Positions 19,808 through 29,559 are shown, counted from the stretch's first letter. The stretch: 37,353 nt of DNA from Methanosarcinales archaeon (GCA_025464325.1 JAODGH010000028.1:1-37353); one strand, 5' to 3'. Made by a program: numbers and translations. The notes: generated by a model not told the origin, from the letters alone.

Positions 19808-19884
19808 ATTACTACACCTTTCTTTGTTAGCGGTTTGGTTATATCTTATGCTATGTTTAGCATAACATCCCGGATGTCAGTAAC

Positions 19885-20097
19885 TTACTCACTCTTCTGG
19901 AGCTTCTCTAAAACATCCGTAGCATATTCTATAACCGTCTGGGACATAGCAGTATTCAGAATATCCCGGATAGCCGGGATCCCTTTCTCGCCATACGACG
20001 CTAAAGTGTCAATTATCTCTATCTTCCTTTTGACCGGTGTCTCATGCATACTTGCCATGCCTTCTATTTTCAATTTGTGTATCTCTTCTTCAGACAT
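19885..20097 (-). CDS. Small hypothetical protein, possibly HEAT-repeat-like
   Basis: 70 aa: MSEEEIHKLKIEGMASMHETPVKRKIEIIDTLASYGEKGIPAIRDILNTAMSQTVIEYATDVLEKLQKSE. Confidence 0.65.
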   Translation of the reverse strand: MSEEEIHKLKIEGMASMHETPVKRKIEIIDTLASYGEKGIPAIRDILNTAMSQTVIEYATDVLEKLQKSE

Positions 20098-20185
20098 TCT
20101 TGCTACCTCTTTACCTATTTTGCCTCCATAATAGATAGGTGATAGTACTATAAGTGAGTTTCGTTTCCCCCTCCCGGGATGGGGA

Positions 20186-20659
20186 TTAACGAATGATCTC
20201 GCGAAGTGGTATACATTCTATCATCTCCAGGCTGTCCTCATGTTCTTGCTCGACTCGCTTCGTAGCCACGACCTTATATTTCCGCTGTGCCCTGCTACCC
20301 TTTCGGATCAATATGCCCTCAGAGTGCATACTTGCAAGATAGGTCGATAATGTACTGAGTCGAATACTCACACCATATACCTCCTCATATATTCGCTTCA
20401 ACTCTGAAGAAGTGAACCAGTCTTTGGGCGCCTTACTATCATAACGTAGAAAGGACTCCAATCTATCCTTTATTGTAAGGTCTTCACTTTCGATATCGTA
20501 AGGATCAATCGAAGGAGAGGGTATATTTTCCTCCAGGAACCGCATAATGCTCTTTATAGTGGCAGATTTAAACCCTTCGCTCATCAAATCACCCTCACGT
20601 TCTATAGAGGTCTTCACTCCTTCCTCGTCAGTCACTTCCACTCGGACCTTAAATACCAT
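20186..20659 (-). CDS. Hypothetical protein with winged-helix-like C-terminal region
   Basis: Start trimmed to the ATG at 20659 (ORF opens at 20917), supported by a minus-strand TTTATATA about 50 nt upstream; WFTSSELKRIYEEVYGVSIRLSTLSTYLASMHSEGILIRKGSRAQRKYKVV looks like a wHTH. Confidence 0.65.
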   Translation of the reverse strand: MVFKVRVEVTDEEGVKTSIEREGDLMSEGFKSATIKSIMRFLEENIPSPSIDPYDIESEDLTIKDRLESFLRYDSKAPKDWFTSSELKRIYEEVYGVSIRLSTLSTYLASMHSEGILIRKGSRAQRKYKVVATKRVEQEHEDSLEMIECIPLREIIR

Positions 20660-20841
20660 TTCGCTGTTCACGTGTTCAGTGAATGTATGAATGTTGTTTC
20701 GAGGGTGTATATAAAGGGTATGGTACATGAAGTACGGACACATAGATTTCCACTGGAGTGAATAGAAGAAGAATGAAGAATAGCAAAATTTTACAATGAA
20801 TAAATTAAAAAAGAGAAGAAGATAAACCGGAGGGCTAAGAA

Positions 20842-22044
20842 TTGACAGAGAAGAAGGACTATTATGAGATTTTAGGGGTTGATAGGAACGCGTCGGAACA
20901 GGAGATAAAGCGCGCATATCGCCGATTGGCGAAGAAGTATCATCCCGACCTGAATAAGAACGATAAAGGTGCGGAAGAGAAATTTAAGGAGATATCAGAG
21001 GCGTATGAGGTCCTCTCCGATCCCGAGAAGCGCGCGAACTACGACAGGTTTGGGCACGCGGGTGTTGACTTTGGTCCCGGTGGTTTCGACTGGTCTAAGT
21101 TCACACGGTACAGTGATATAGAGGATATCTTCGGTGACTTCTTTAAAGATCTCTTCGGCTTTGGGTTCGGCAGAAGTGGCCACGGTAGCATTTTTGATGA
21201 TTTGTTTCATAACGCGGGAGAGAGGTATCCCGAACGGGGGCGGGATATAGTATATGACATAGAGATAGAGCTCGAAGATGCGGCAAAAGGCATCGAGAAG
21301 GAGATAGAAGTAAAGAAGGCGGAGACCTGTCCCGACTGCAGGGGTACCGGTGCTTCGAGAGGTGGTTTGAAGACCTGCCCTGCGTGTGGTGGTACCGGTC
21401 AGATAAAACGGGTGCAGAGACGGGGTTTTGCTCAGTTCGTCTCTATCACTACCTGTCCGCAATGCGGGGGCAGGGGGAAAGTGGTTGAGAATCCATGCAG
21501 TACCTGTAATGGAAGCGGGAGGATAGGTGTGAATAAGCGGCTGTCGGTGCGGATACCCCCGGGAGTGGATAACGGTAGCAGACTGCGGATACCGGGTGAA
21601 GGCGAAGCGGGCGAGTGGGGCGGTCCTCCCGGTGATCTATACCTGATTATACATGTAAAAGAGCATGAAATATTCAAACGAGACGGTAGTGACCTGTATT
21701 GTGATCTGCCGGTACGGTTTGCGCAGGTGGCGCTGGGTGACGAAGTGAAGGTGCCGACCATATATGGCGAAGAAGTGAAGCTTAAGATCCCGCCTGGTAC
21801 ACAGTCGGGAACAGTATTCCGATTCAAGAACATGGGCATGCCGGATCTGAGAGGGCACGGACGCGGCAGCCTGATGGTGCGCGTGAATGTAGTGACACCG
21901 AAGAAGCTGAGCAAGAGGCAGGAGGACCTGCTCAGGGAGTTTGATAAGGAGGAGGTGGAGGATAAATACCACGTCAAGAAGTACAGTTCCGAGCATCGCT
22001 ATCCACTCTGGCACAGGAAGAAAGCTCAGAAGAATAAGCCATAA
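20842..22044 (+). CDS. dnaJ: Chaperone protein DnaJ
   Basis: 400 aa; TTG start after [39 protein letters not shown], four CxxCxGxG motifs ([32 protein letters not shown]). Confidence 0.97.
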   Translation: MTEKKDYYEILGVDRNASEQEIKRAYRRLAKKYHPDLNKNDKGAEEKFKEISEAYEVLSDPEKRANYDRFGHAGVDFGPGGFDWSKFTRYSDIEDIFGDFFKDLFGFGFGRSGHGSIFDDLFHNAGERYPERGRDIVYDIEIELEDAAKGIEKEIEVKKAETCPDCRGTGASRGGLKTCPACGGTGQIKRVQRRGFAQFVSITTCPQCGGRGKVVENPCSTCNGSGRIGVNKRLSVRIPPGVDNGSRLRIPGEGEAGEWGGPPGDLYLIIHVKEHEIFKRDGSDLYCDLPVRFAQVALGDEVKVPTIYGEEVKLKIPPGTQSGTVFRFKNMGMPDLRGHGRGSLMVRVNVVTPKKLSKRQEDLLREFDKEEVEDKYHVKKYSSEHRYPLWHRKKAQKNKP

Positions 22045-22062
22045 AAGAATAAGCCATTTAGG

Positions 22063-22073
22063 TTTATATAAAA
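22063..22073 (+). promoter_or_regulatory. TATA-like promoter element upstream of infB
   Basis: tttatataaaa ~45 nt upstream of the infB ATG. Confidence 0.45.
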
Positions 22074-22116
22074 GAGAAAGAGATAATAAAATAGCAAAAG
22101 ATGCGAGGGGGAAGTC

Positions 22117-23883
22117 ATGGAAGGACCAATAAGGACACCGATTCTCTCTGTACTGGGACACATAGACCATGGGAAGACAACGTTACTGGATAATATCCGG
22201 GGTACGGCAGTTGCAGCGAAGGAAGCGGGCGGTGTAACACAGCATATAGGTGCTACTGAGATACCGATAGAAGTAATAAAGAAGATTTGTGAACCTCTGA
22301 AGCGAGATTGGACCGGGATTGTGGTCCCCGGATTGCTGTTTATTGACACACCGGGGCATTATGCGTTTGCTTCATTGCGTAAGCGAGGTAGTGCCCTGGC
22401 TGATGTTGCGGTAGTTGTAGTGGACGTGATGGAGGGTTTTCAACCCCAGACTTACGAATCTCTGAGTATTTTGCGGTTATTAAAGACCCCGTTTGTGGTT
22501 GCTCTGAATAAGATAGATCGAATAAAGGGCTGGCAATCTTCGCGCAAACCGTTCATCCTGAATTACAGGACACAGCCAGAGTTCGCAGCACGGGAGCTGG
22601 ATACGAGGATATACGAGATAGTGAGTGATTTATATGATAAGGGTTTCTCTGCGGATCGGTATGATCGTATCAGTGATTTTTCAAAGACGGTGAGCATAGT
22701 ACCGGTGAGCGCTAAGACCGGTGAGGGAATAGCCGATCTGCTGCTGGTCCTTATAGGTCTTGCGCAGAAGTATTTTGAGCGTAGCCTCAGGCTGCATCTG
22801 GATGGTCCGGGTGTTGGTACGATACTGGAGAAGAAGGAGGAGAAGGGGCTCGGTACCACGCTCGATGTCATACTCTATGATGGTACACTGAGCGTAGGCG
22901 AGACGATAGTTGTGGGAAGTGCGACGGAAGAGCCGATAGTGACGAAGGTGAGGGCGTTATTGAAGCCACGAGCGCTTCAGGAGATACGGGTCGAGCACAG
23001 GTTCAGACGGGTAAAGTCTGTCTGTGCTGCAGCGGGTGTGAAGATAGTCGCATCCGGTATAGAGGATGCTCTGCCGGGCTCTCGTGTACGGGCGGTTCTA
23101 CCCGAAGAGGATTTGTCACGCGTTATTGATGAGGTGAAGACCGAGATAGAAGAGATGAAGCTGGATACCGTGCCCGAGGGTATAATTATAAAAGCAGACA
23201 CGATGGGCTCTCTGGAAGCTCTCGCTATTGAACTGCGGAATGCAAAGATAGACCAGATAAAGAAAGCAGAAGTGGGTAATATCTCAAAACGAGACGTTGT
23301 GGATGCCACTACGGTCAAGGACCGCTATTTGAGAGCCATTCTGGGCTTCAACGTTGATGTTTTGCCGGATGCCCGGGAATTAGCCATGCAGAATGATATC
23401 CCCATCTTTGTGGACGAGGTCATTTACAGGGTAATAGAGGACTACGAGAACTGGATAAAAGCAGAGAGGGAGCGTGAGCGTCGGGAGAAGATGGAGAAGA
23501 TACCAACACCGGCGAAGATGAAAGTACTGCCCGGGTGCGTGTTCAGGCAGAGCAAACCCGCGATATTTGGAATCGAGGTGCTCTGTGGTAAGATAAAGAC
23601 GGGTGTGGAGCTGATAACAGCAGATGGTCGTAAGATAGGCAGTATAAATGAGATACAGAACAGAGGCGAGAGCATACCGGATGCAGAAGCGGGTATGCAG
23701 GTAGCGATATCGATGAAGAAACCCATCTTTGGGCGGCATATAAAAGAGAACGATATTTTATATGTGGATGTGAAGGAAGAAGATGAAGCGAACCTGCGGG
23801 GCTTGCTTGAACCGGCGGAGGAGGAGTTACTGAAGGAATTGCGTGAGTTAAAGAGGAGGAATAAGGATGCAGGTTGTGATTAG
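22117..23883 (+). CDS. infB: Translation initiation factor IF-2 (aIF5B)
   Basis: 588 aa; RTPILSVLGHIDHGKTTLLDNIRGTAVAAKEAGGVTQHIGATEIP, FIDTPGHYAFASLRKRGSALADVAVVVVD, NKIDRI. Confidence 0.97.
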   Translation: MEGPIRTPILSVLGHIDHGKTTLLDNIRGTAVAAKEAGGVTQHIGATEIPIEVIKKICEPLKRDWTGIVVPGLLFIDTPGHYAFASLRKRGSALADVAVVVVDVMEGFQPQTYESLSILRLLKTPFVVALNKIDRIKGWQSSRKPFILNYRTQPEFAARELDTRIYEIVSDLYDKGFSADRYDRISDFSKTVSIVPVSAKTGEGIADLLLVLIGLAQKYFERSLRLHLDGPGVGTILEKKEEKGLGTTLDVILYDGTLSVGETIVVGSATEEPIVTKVRALLKPRALQEIRVEHRFRRVKSVCAAAGVKIVASGIEDALPGSRVRAVLPEEDLSRVIDEVKTEIEEMKLDTVPEGIIIKADTMGSLEALAIELRNAKIDQIKKAEVGNISKRDVVDATTVKDRYLRAILGFNVDVLPDARELAMQNDIPIFVDEVIYRVIEDYENWIKAERERERREKMEKIPTPAKMKVLPGCVFRQSKPAIFGIEVLCGKIKTGVELITADGRKIGSINEIQNRGESIPDAEAGMQVAISMKKPIFGRHIKENDILYVDVKEEDEANLRGLLEPAEEELLKELRELKRRNKDAGCD

Positions 23884-24268
23884 CGACCCTAAGACTGGAA
23901 AGAGCTACAAGCTGGAAGGAAAGGATGCAGAAGTGAGAGCTTTATTTGTGGGTAAGAAGATAGGCGAGCTCGTGGATGGAGATATAATCGGGCTGAGTGG
24001 CTATATGCTGGAGATACGCGGGGGTTCAGATCAGGATGGTGTGCCAATGCGCGCGGATGTACCGGGTGCAGGCAGGAAACGAATCCTTATAGCGTCACCT
24101 CCGGGTTATAGACCCCGGGAGAAGGGCAAGAGACGGCGTAAATACGTACGTGGTAACGAAATATCGACTGATATAGCACAGATAAACGTGAAGGTGAGGA
24201 TGTACGGTCACCAGCCGTTAGAGAAGATATTTGGTAAAGCGGAAGAGGAGGCGCAGAACACCAGCTAA
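23867..24268 (+). CDS. rps6e: 30S ribosomal protein S6e
   Basis: 133 aa; MQVVISDPKTGKSYKLEGKDAEVRALFVGKKIGELVDGDIIGLSGYMLEIRGGSDQDGVPMRADVPG. Confidence 0.97.
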   Translation: MQVVISDPKTGKSYKLEGKDAEVRALFVGKKIGELVDGDIIGLSGYMLEIRGGSDQDGVPMRADVPGAGRKRILIASPPGYRPREKGKRRRKYVRGNEISTDIAQINVKVRMYGHQPLEKIFGKAEEEAQNTS

Positions 24269-24333
24269 AACCGCTTTGCTTTTTAAGGTTATATATTCGT
24301 CAGATACAGTTAATTAAAGAGAAGTGAGATAAG

Positions 24334-24855
24334 ATGGGACTGAAACCAGGTCGCGCTTACACGCGGATATCAGGACCGGCGTATGTGCGAAGGGAATATA
24401 TGGGAGGAGTGCCAGGTAGCAAGATAACGATATTCGATATGGGTAACCCCAGACGGGAATATCCGGTTTCTGTATCTCTGGTGATCAAGGAAGCGGTGCA
24501 GATAAGACATAATGCACTGGAAGCAGCGCGGATATTCGCTAACAGGTATCTTGTAAAGAACGTTGGCAGGAATAACTACTACCTGAAGATCAGAGTGTAC
24601 CCGCACCATGTACTCAGGGAGAACAAAATAGCTTCCGGCGCGGGTGCCGATCGTGTATCGAGCGGTATGCGGCACGCTTTTGGTAAGGCGATAGGAACAG
24701 CCGCGCGAGTGAAGGCGGGACAGCGGGTGATGAGTGTCTGGATAGATGAGACGAATTTCAAGGCGGCGAAGGAGGCTCTGAGAAGGGCGGGCTATAAATT
24801 CCCGTCGCCTACACGGATAGTCATAGATAAGGGCGCTGAGCTGGTAACCGCATAA
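24334..24855 (+). CDS. rpl10e: 50S ribosomal protein L10e (L16 family)
   Basis: 173 aa; [75 protein letters not shown]. Confidence 0.96.
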   Translation: MGLKPGRAYTRISGPAYVRREYMGGVPGSKITIFDMGNPRREYPVSVSLVIKEAVQIRHNALEAARIFANRYLVKNVGRNNYYLKIRVYPHHVLRENKIASGAGADRVSSGMRHAFGKAIGTAARVKAGQRVMSVWIDETNFKAAKEALRRAGYKFPSPTRIVIDKGAELVTA

Positions 24856-24881
24856 CCGGGTAGCCCCTTCTCCAACCGGAA

Positions 24882-25940
24882 ATGGTGGTTATGATTAAAT
24901 CGATCTTGCCATTTGTGGCAATAGCTTTATTCCTTATTGCGCTGGTAGCACGCAAACGTCATAACGAGCCTTTTTCTTGCTTTTCCGCAGCTGCTGGCTG
25001 GCTGTTCTTCGCAGGTTACTGCTATTTCGCTGCCGCTGATTTTATCGCACGCAGTGAGTACTTTGATGGTGGTATGGCGTTTGTATTCCTCGTCTTTGCG
25101 GTTATCGTCGCGGTTCTGATCCTTATAACGAGAAATGATGCCCTCTTATTGCTGTTCAGCACAGATATGAACTTCAAAGACGAGCTGGAGAAGGGTATAA
25201 TACCAGTCGAACTTAAAGAAGCTTTTAGTGCACGGAAGCTACACATACCGAAAAGAGTCAGGGTATTGAGGAGGAACGAATGGCGACTGGTGACCGGAAT
25301 ACCGCGTGATTACATTGCAATTGCAGCACCAAATGGCAGACGATTGGATATCTATAAGGATCGCAGGGTGATGGACATCCTCTTTATGGTGACAAAGGTG
25401 GCACTTATCAGCGCGGTATTATATTTCCCGTTCGCAGTACTGCCCGCCCCTGGCGATGCGATCATATCCTGCACCGCCAGGCTGACCACAATACTTGTGA
25501 ACCTCTCTGGCAGTAGTGTCTATCTGGTACCGCCATCCTATATCTACACTACAAGTAGCGCCTTCCGTGCGGCATACAATCCTATCGAGATTGTGCTCGC
25601 ATGTACTGCGATACAGAGTATGGTACTATTCGCCGGACTGATATTCAGCGTAGACGCGCAGTTGAGCCGTAAGATAAAGGCGTTTATGGTCTCTGTACCG
25701 GTTATCTACGGTCTGAATCTCATAAGAAACACTTTCGTGTGTGTGGCGTACTACGGGCAGTGGTTCGGTTCGCCCGCTACCAGCTTCATGGTGGCGCATG
25801 GCGAGATTGCGCGGGTGGGTGTGCTGATCTCCCTGATCATCATTGCATACATGGTATTCACAATACTACCGGAGGCGCTGGATCTTGTAGAGGACTCCGT
25901 TCGTTTGATCTACAACTTCCTGCTCAGGCGAGAGTCATAA
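24882..25940 (+). CDS. artA: Archaeosortase A-like transmembrane transpeptidase
   Basis: 352 aa polytopic membrane protein with the Cys/Arg/His arrangement: VLACTAIQSMVLFAGL, VPVIYGLNLIRNTFVCVAYYGQWF, SFMVAHGEIARVGVL. Confidence 0.9.
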   Translation: MVVMIKSILPFVAIALFLIALVARKRHNEPFSCFSAAAGWLFFAGYCYFAAADFIARSEYFDGGMAFVFLVFAVIVAVLILITRNDALLLLFSTDMNFKDELEKGIIPVELKEAFSARKLHIPKRVRVLRRNEWRLVTGIPRDYIAIAAPNGRRLDIYKDRRVMDILFMVTKVALISAVLYFPFAVLPAPGDAIISCTARLTTILVNLSGSSVYLVPPSYIYTTSSAFRAAYNPIEIVLACTAIQSMVLFAGLIFSVDAQLSRKIKAFMVSVPVIYGLNLIRNTFVCVAYYGQWFGSPATSFMVAHGEIARVGVLISLIIIAYMVFTILPEALDLVEDSVRLIYNFLLRRES

Positions 25941-26300
25941 CGTTGTTATCCGCTCAATCCGCATCAAAGGATATTTCATATCTTCATCATAACTTATCCG
26001 CGCGTGCACCTCAACGCGTTCGTAAGTCACCACCACCATAACATCCAGCATCTCGCCATTCAGCTCGCAGTATTTGAACTGATTCGCATTAGCCCGCAAC
26101 TTCTCCCGGTCTATTCTTACCTTCACGTGATTCACCCATGGCTGGAGTGAAACGCTCTTCTCTATCGCTGCCTCCAGTTTGCTCGCTGTTTCCATACTCA
26201 CCGGCGTACCCATGAACTGATGATACAGCGCGCCTAATTTGATACCAGCCTCAAATAATGCACGATCTCTACTTGTTATTCCGTCCTGATCGGTCATCAA
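25935..26300 (-). CDS. mptD: Archaeal dihydroneopterin aldolase MptD (DUF381 family)
   Basis: 121 aa; [26 protein letters not shown]...[20 protein letters not shown]...[15 protein letters not shown]. Confidence 0.87.
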   Translation of the reverse strand: MMTDQDGITSRDRALFEAGIKLGALYHQFMGTPVSMETASKLEAAIEKSVSLQPWVNHVKVRIDREKLRANANQFKYCELNGEMLDVMVVVTYERVEVHARISYDEDMKYPLMRIERITTL

Positions 26301-26380
26301 TGAATAATATTGCGTTATTATTTATTTTTATTGAGCTAAAACAGTTATCAGTTATAATAGAGAATAGAGGTGAACAGACA

Positions 26381-26530
26381 ATGGCGCGTTTTCCAGAGGC
26401 GGAGGCACGGTTATTCCGCGTAAAGATATGCATGGACTGTAAAGCGAGGAATGCACTCAGGGCAACGAGGTGCCGCAAATGTAACTCCAAGAACCTGAGA
26501 ATGAAAGCCAGGCACAAGGGCGGGCGATAA
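26381..26530 (+). CDS. rpl40e: 50S ribosomal protein L40e
   Basis: 49 aa from in-frame ATG 26381: [49 protein letters not shown]; supplied ORF over-extended to 26258. Confidence 0.95.
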   Translation: MARFPEAEARLFRVKICMDCKARNALRATRCRKCNSKNLRMKARHKGGR

Positions 26531-26637
26531 ATTCGCCATGATGCCTGCTGCGGGCAGCCGCGAGCGGGAGTTAATTATGGTCGCCCAAAACTTTTTATAT
26601 GAGCACGAGCTCTGGATAGTACAGGAGGTGATAACAA

Positions 26638-27255
26638 GTGTTGAGTTTCGGTGAGAAGGTAAAAGGTTTTCTATTCAGCCCCTCTGAGACTTTCGACAGT
26701 ACCAGAGGAGACACTCTTGGCGATGCTTTCAGGTATTATGTGGTCATTCTATTGATATTCGGATTGCTTTTAGCCGTTATGGTGGGAGTAGCGTTCTCGC
26801 TCTTCAGAATGTTTTTGGGTCCAATTATGCATCCAGCGGTCGAAACGTTTTGGGGACCACTGTTCGCAGCAGGTGTTTTTATCCTGATACTCGTCGGTGG
26901 TATACTTGACGCGTTTATCTGTGGACTCTGGCTTCATATCTGGATATACCTCGTTGGTGGTAGAAATGGTGTAGTACAGACGTTAAAAGCAGTGATGTGC
27001 GGTGCAACGCCGGTTTTACTATTCGGCTGGATCCCGCTGTTAGGTATCGTCGCTTCAATATGGTCGCTAATTGTGATGATCATCGGTGTCAGGCAGCTTC
27101 ACGATATATCTACGGGAAAGGCAGTTATCGCGATAATCATTGCGATTGTGATCCCCATGATCATCTTCAGGGCTTTAATGACCATACTTCTTGGTCCTTT
27201 AATGCCGATGCCAATGACCGGACCAATGACCGGACACTGGGTATATAACCCTTAA
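26638..27255 (+). CDS. Yip1-domain-like integral membrane protein
   Basis: 205 aa; KGFLFSPSETFDSTRGDTLGDAFRYYVVILLIFG, repeated TM segments, IWIYLVGGRNGVVQTLKAVMCGATPVLLFGWIPLLG. Confidence 0.82.
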   Translation: MLSFGEKVKGFLFSPSETFDSTRGDTLGDAFRYYVVILLIFGLLLAVMVGVAFSLFRMFLGPIMHPAVETFWGPLFAAGVFILILVGGILDAFICGLWLHIWIYLVGGRNGVVQTLKAVMCGATPVLLFGWIPLLGIVASIWSLIVMIIGVRQLHDISTGKAVIAIIIAIVIPMIIFRALMTILLGPLMPMPMTGPMTGHWVYNP

Positions 27256-27306
27256 CTACCCCACAAGGCATATTTTTTTGTTTTTTTCTCCCTCTCTTTC
27301 TCTGAG

Positions 27307-28491
27307 TTACTCTTTATTCTTACGTGCTTTGGCTTTATATACCTCTCGCTGCACTATGTATCGCATTATCTCATTCGTACCCGCGGGTATCATCGACAGA
27401 CGTGCCATCCTGAACGCCCATTCCACAGGATATTCTGACAGCCCTCTGCCACCCATTATCTGTAGCGTATTATGTGCAGCCTCGTAAAACGCTTCAGAAG
27501 CAAGTAGTTTTGACATCGCTGACTCCTTCTCCGCGCTATATCCTGCATCTAACAGTCTCGTGGTATGATAGACCATCAATCTCGCAGCCTCAAGTTTCGT
27601 TACCATGTCGGCGACTTTGAAATTCACCGCTTCAAAACGGCTTATCGTGGTACCAAACTGCTCTCGTTGCATGGAATAGTCCAGTGCGAGCTCAATTATG
27701 GGTCTCGCCTCGCCTATGAGCATTGCGGCATACAGCACCCGCTCTATAGCGAGCTCAGCAAATAATATCCGGGCGCCTTCGTTCAGTCCGCCGAGGATGT
27801 TCTCCTTCGGAACACACAAACCGTCAAACTTCAGATGCGAGTTGACCGTGCCGGGAAAGCCACCCAGTAGTTTGTAGTCCTCAAGTACAATTACACCGGG
27901 CTGTTCCACGATATACGCGCTCATTCCTCGCGCAGGCTCAACTTCTGTATTTGTCAGTGCCCATACTATGATTATATCCGCTTTACTGCCGTTGGTTATG
28001 TTCCTCTTCTCACCATTCAGCACATAAGAATCGCCGTTTGGATCCGCTCGCGTTTTGATCCGCATAACGTCACTACCCGCCTCGGGCTCGGTTATCGCAA
28101 TTGCTCCTGTCTTCGCGCCGGTTCGCATTGCATCCAGAAACCTGTCCTTCTGCTCCTCTGTTCCGAATCTGGCTATGGTTGCATAAACGTATGAGGAGGT
28201 GGAATGTATCCATGCAAGCGGTACACAGGCGGCACCGAGCTCTTCCGCCAGTATCGCTTCACATGTCAGACTGCCCATTCCGCCATATTCTGACGGTAAT
28301 ACCGGTGCCAATAAACCCGCTTCGCCGAGCTCCTTATACAGTGCACGGGGATAATAATCACGTTCGTATATGTCACGCTCCACACCCTTTGCATCGGTTC
28401 TCAACAGGAAATCACGTAGTTCTGCCCGATATTTGCTCTCCTCTGTGGAGAATAGAAGTTCATCTTCCATGGTTATTATTAAATAGCCCAC
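27307..28491 (-). CDS. Acyl-CoA dehydrogenase
   Basis: 394 aa; AITEPEAGSDVMRIKTRA, YVLNGEKRNITNGSKADIIIVWA, REQFGTTISRFEAVNFKVADM, QIMGGRGLSEYPVEWAFRMARLSMIPAGTNEIMR. Confidence 0.95.
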   Translation of the reverse strand: MGYLIITMEDELLFSTEESKYRAELRDFLLRTDAKGVERDIYERDYYPRALYKELGEAGLLAPVLPSEYGGMGSLTCEAILAEELGAACVPLAWIHSTSSYVYATIARFGTEEQKDRFLDAMRTGAKTGAIAITEPEAGSDVMRIKTRADPNGDSYVLNGEKRNITNGSKADIIIVWALTNTEVEPARGMSAYIVEQPGVIVLEDYKLLGGFPGTVNSHLKFDGLCVPKENILGGLNEGARILFAELAIERVLYAAMLIGEARPIIELALDYSMQREQFGTTISRFEAVNFKVADMVTKLEAARLMVYHTTRLLDAGYSAEKESAMSKLLASEAFYEAAHNTLQIMGGRGLSEYPVEWAFRMARLSMIPAGTNEIMRYIVQREVYKAKARKNKE

Positions 28492-28514
28492 ATTTTTTTA
28501 TTTCATTCATTCAG

Positions 28515-29153
28515 ATGTATATGGAGCCCGGCAAACTGGTGATAGCTATTTCTCTGTTAGGTATCGGTATTTTGTACGGTATATCAATAATGGTAAACCC
28601 GCCCTATGTATCGCTGGGTTCGATCGCTGATCATAATAATGAACTGGTAAAGACAAAAGGGCTCGTCACCGCGTTGAGACGTTCGAGTGGCGGTAATACG
28701 ATACTGGAAATAACAGCAGACGGCACAGAGCTGCCGGTGTTTGTTCATTCCACAGCCGCCGATAATCTGGACCTGAGATATGGTGATGAGATCGAATTAG
28801 AAGGCAGAGTACAACAGTACGGTGGCAATTACGTGATTACAACCACGGGCGATAGTATCAGACCGATAAATTCCCGTAGCAGCATCTATTTCGTTACAGA
28901 GGTGGCTGAGCATCCGGATGCATACAAAGGCAGGCGTATAAGAGTTCTGGGCACTGTCAGCAGGGTTTACAGGAATGTTTTCTATCTCGACCAGATGCGC
29001 GTAGTAGCAGCAGCAGAAACGGAGCACATACCGCGTATAGAGAAGGGCGATCGGGTCATAGCTGACGGTGTTTTTGTTTACAACAAGGGTGATCTGCGGT
29101 ACGAATTGAAGCTCATCGCTTTATCTTACCCTCAAACCATCCAATACTCGTGA
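28515..29153 (+). CDS. Membrane-anchored protein with two OB-fold-like domains
   Basis: In-frame ATG 28515; N-terminal TM (LVIAISLLGIGILYGISIMV) then two beta-rich repeats (VKTKGLVTALRR...YGDEIELEGRVQQYGGNYVI; RIRVLGTVSRVYRNVFYL...KGDRVIADGVFVYNKGDLRYEL). Confidence 0.7.
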   Translation: MYMEPGKLVIAISLLGIGILYGISIMVNPPYVSLGSIADHNNELVKTKGLVTALRRSSGGNTILEITADGTELPVFVHSTAADNLDLRYGDEIELEGRVQQYGGNYVITTTGDSIRPINSRSSIYFVTEVAEHPDAYKGRRIRVLGTVSRVYRNVFYLDQMRVVAAAETEHIPRIEKGDRVIADGVFVYNKGDLRYELKLIALSYPQTIQYS

Positions 29154-29559
29154 CCTCTGTAGCGTTGAACGCGGGAACAAACGGTTTTATGTCCAACAGC
29201 GGCGTACCATCGATTGCATCTATACCCCGGACCCGCAGTACATTACCGCGCCTGCTCAATAGTCGTACGACTGACAATCCTATCGGGTTCGGTCTATGTG
29301 GCGACCGTGTGGCAAACAAGCCATGCGGCTCGGTATCCCATGGTGTGCGCACGAGTAGAGAGTATGAATGCGATTTATGCAACCAGTACAATATAATAAT
29401 GTGTGAGAATCCTTCTATATCCTTCAGTCCTTCTACATACGGCTTAAAGATTTCTATCTCAGCGATCAATTCAGATCTACTTGTCTGGCGCGGGCATTCG
29501 TTGAGGTGCTTATAAGGGCTGTGGATCACCCCTATGGACGTCAGTTTCATCTCCCTCAT
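29113..29559 (-). CDS. trmO: tRNA (N6-threonylcarbamoyladenosine37-N6)-methyltransferase TrmO / TsaA-like
   Basis: 148 aa; SIGVIHSPYKHLNECPRQ, GLKDIEGFSHIIILYWLHKS, PWDTEPHGLFATRSPHRPNPIGLSVVRLL, IDAIDGTPLLDIKPFVPAF. Confidence 0.95.
   Translation of the reverse strand: MREMKLTSIGVIHSPYKHLNECPRQTSRSELIAEIEIFKPYVEGLKDIEGFSHIIILYWLHKSHSYSLLVRTPWDTEPHGLFATRSPHRPNPIGLSVVRLLSRRGNVLRVRGIDAIDGTPLLDIKPFVPAFNATEVTSIGWFEGKIKR

Noticed and set aside
20660-20917. N-terminal 86 residues of ORF 20186..20917
   Set aside because: Upstream of a likely TATA box and overlapping the dnaJ 5' end on the opposite strand; composition is non-coding-like, so the start was moved to 20659.
22028-22058. AGAATAAGCCAT direct duplication at the dnaJ stop codon
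   Set aside because: Short two-copy slippage repeat with no further structure.
28101-28514. N-terminal extension of ORF 28101..29153
   Set aside because: Antisense to the acyl-CoA dehydrogenase CDS; the natural start is ATG 28515 preceding the TM segment.
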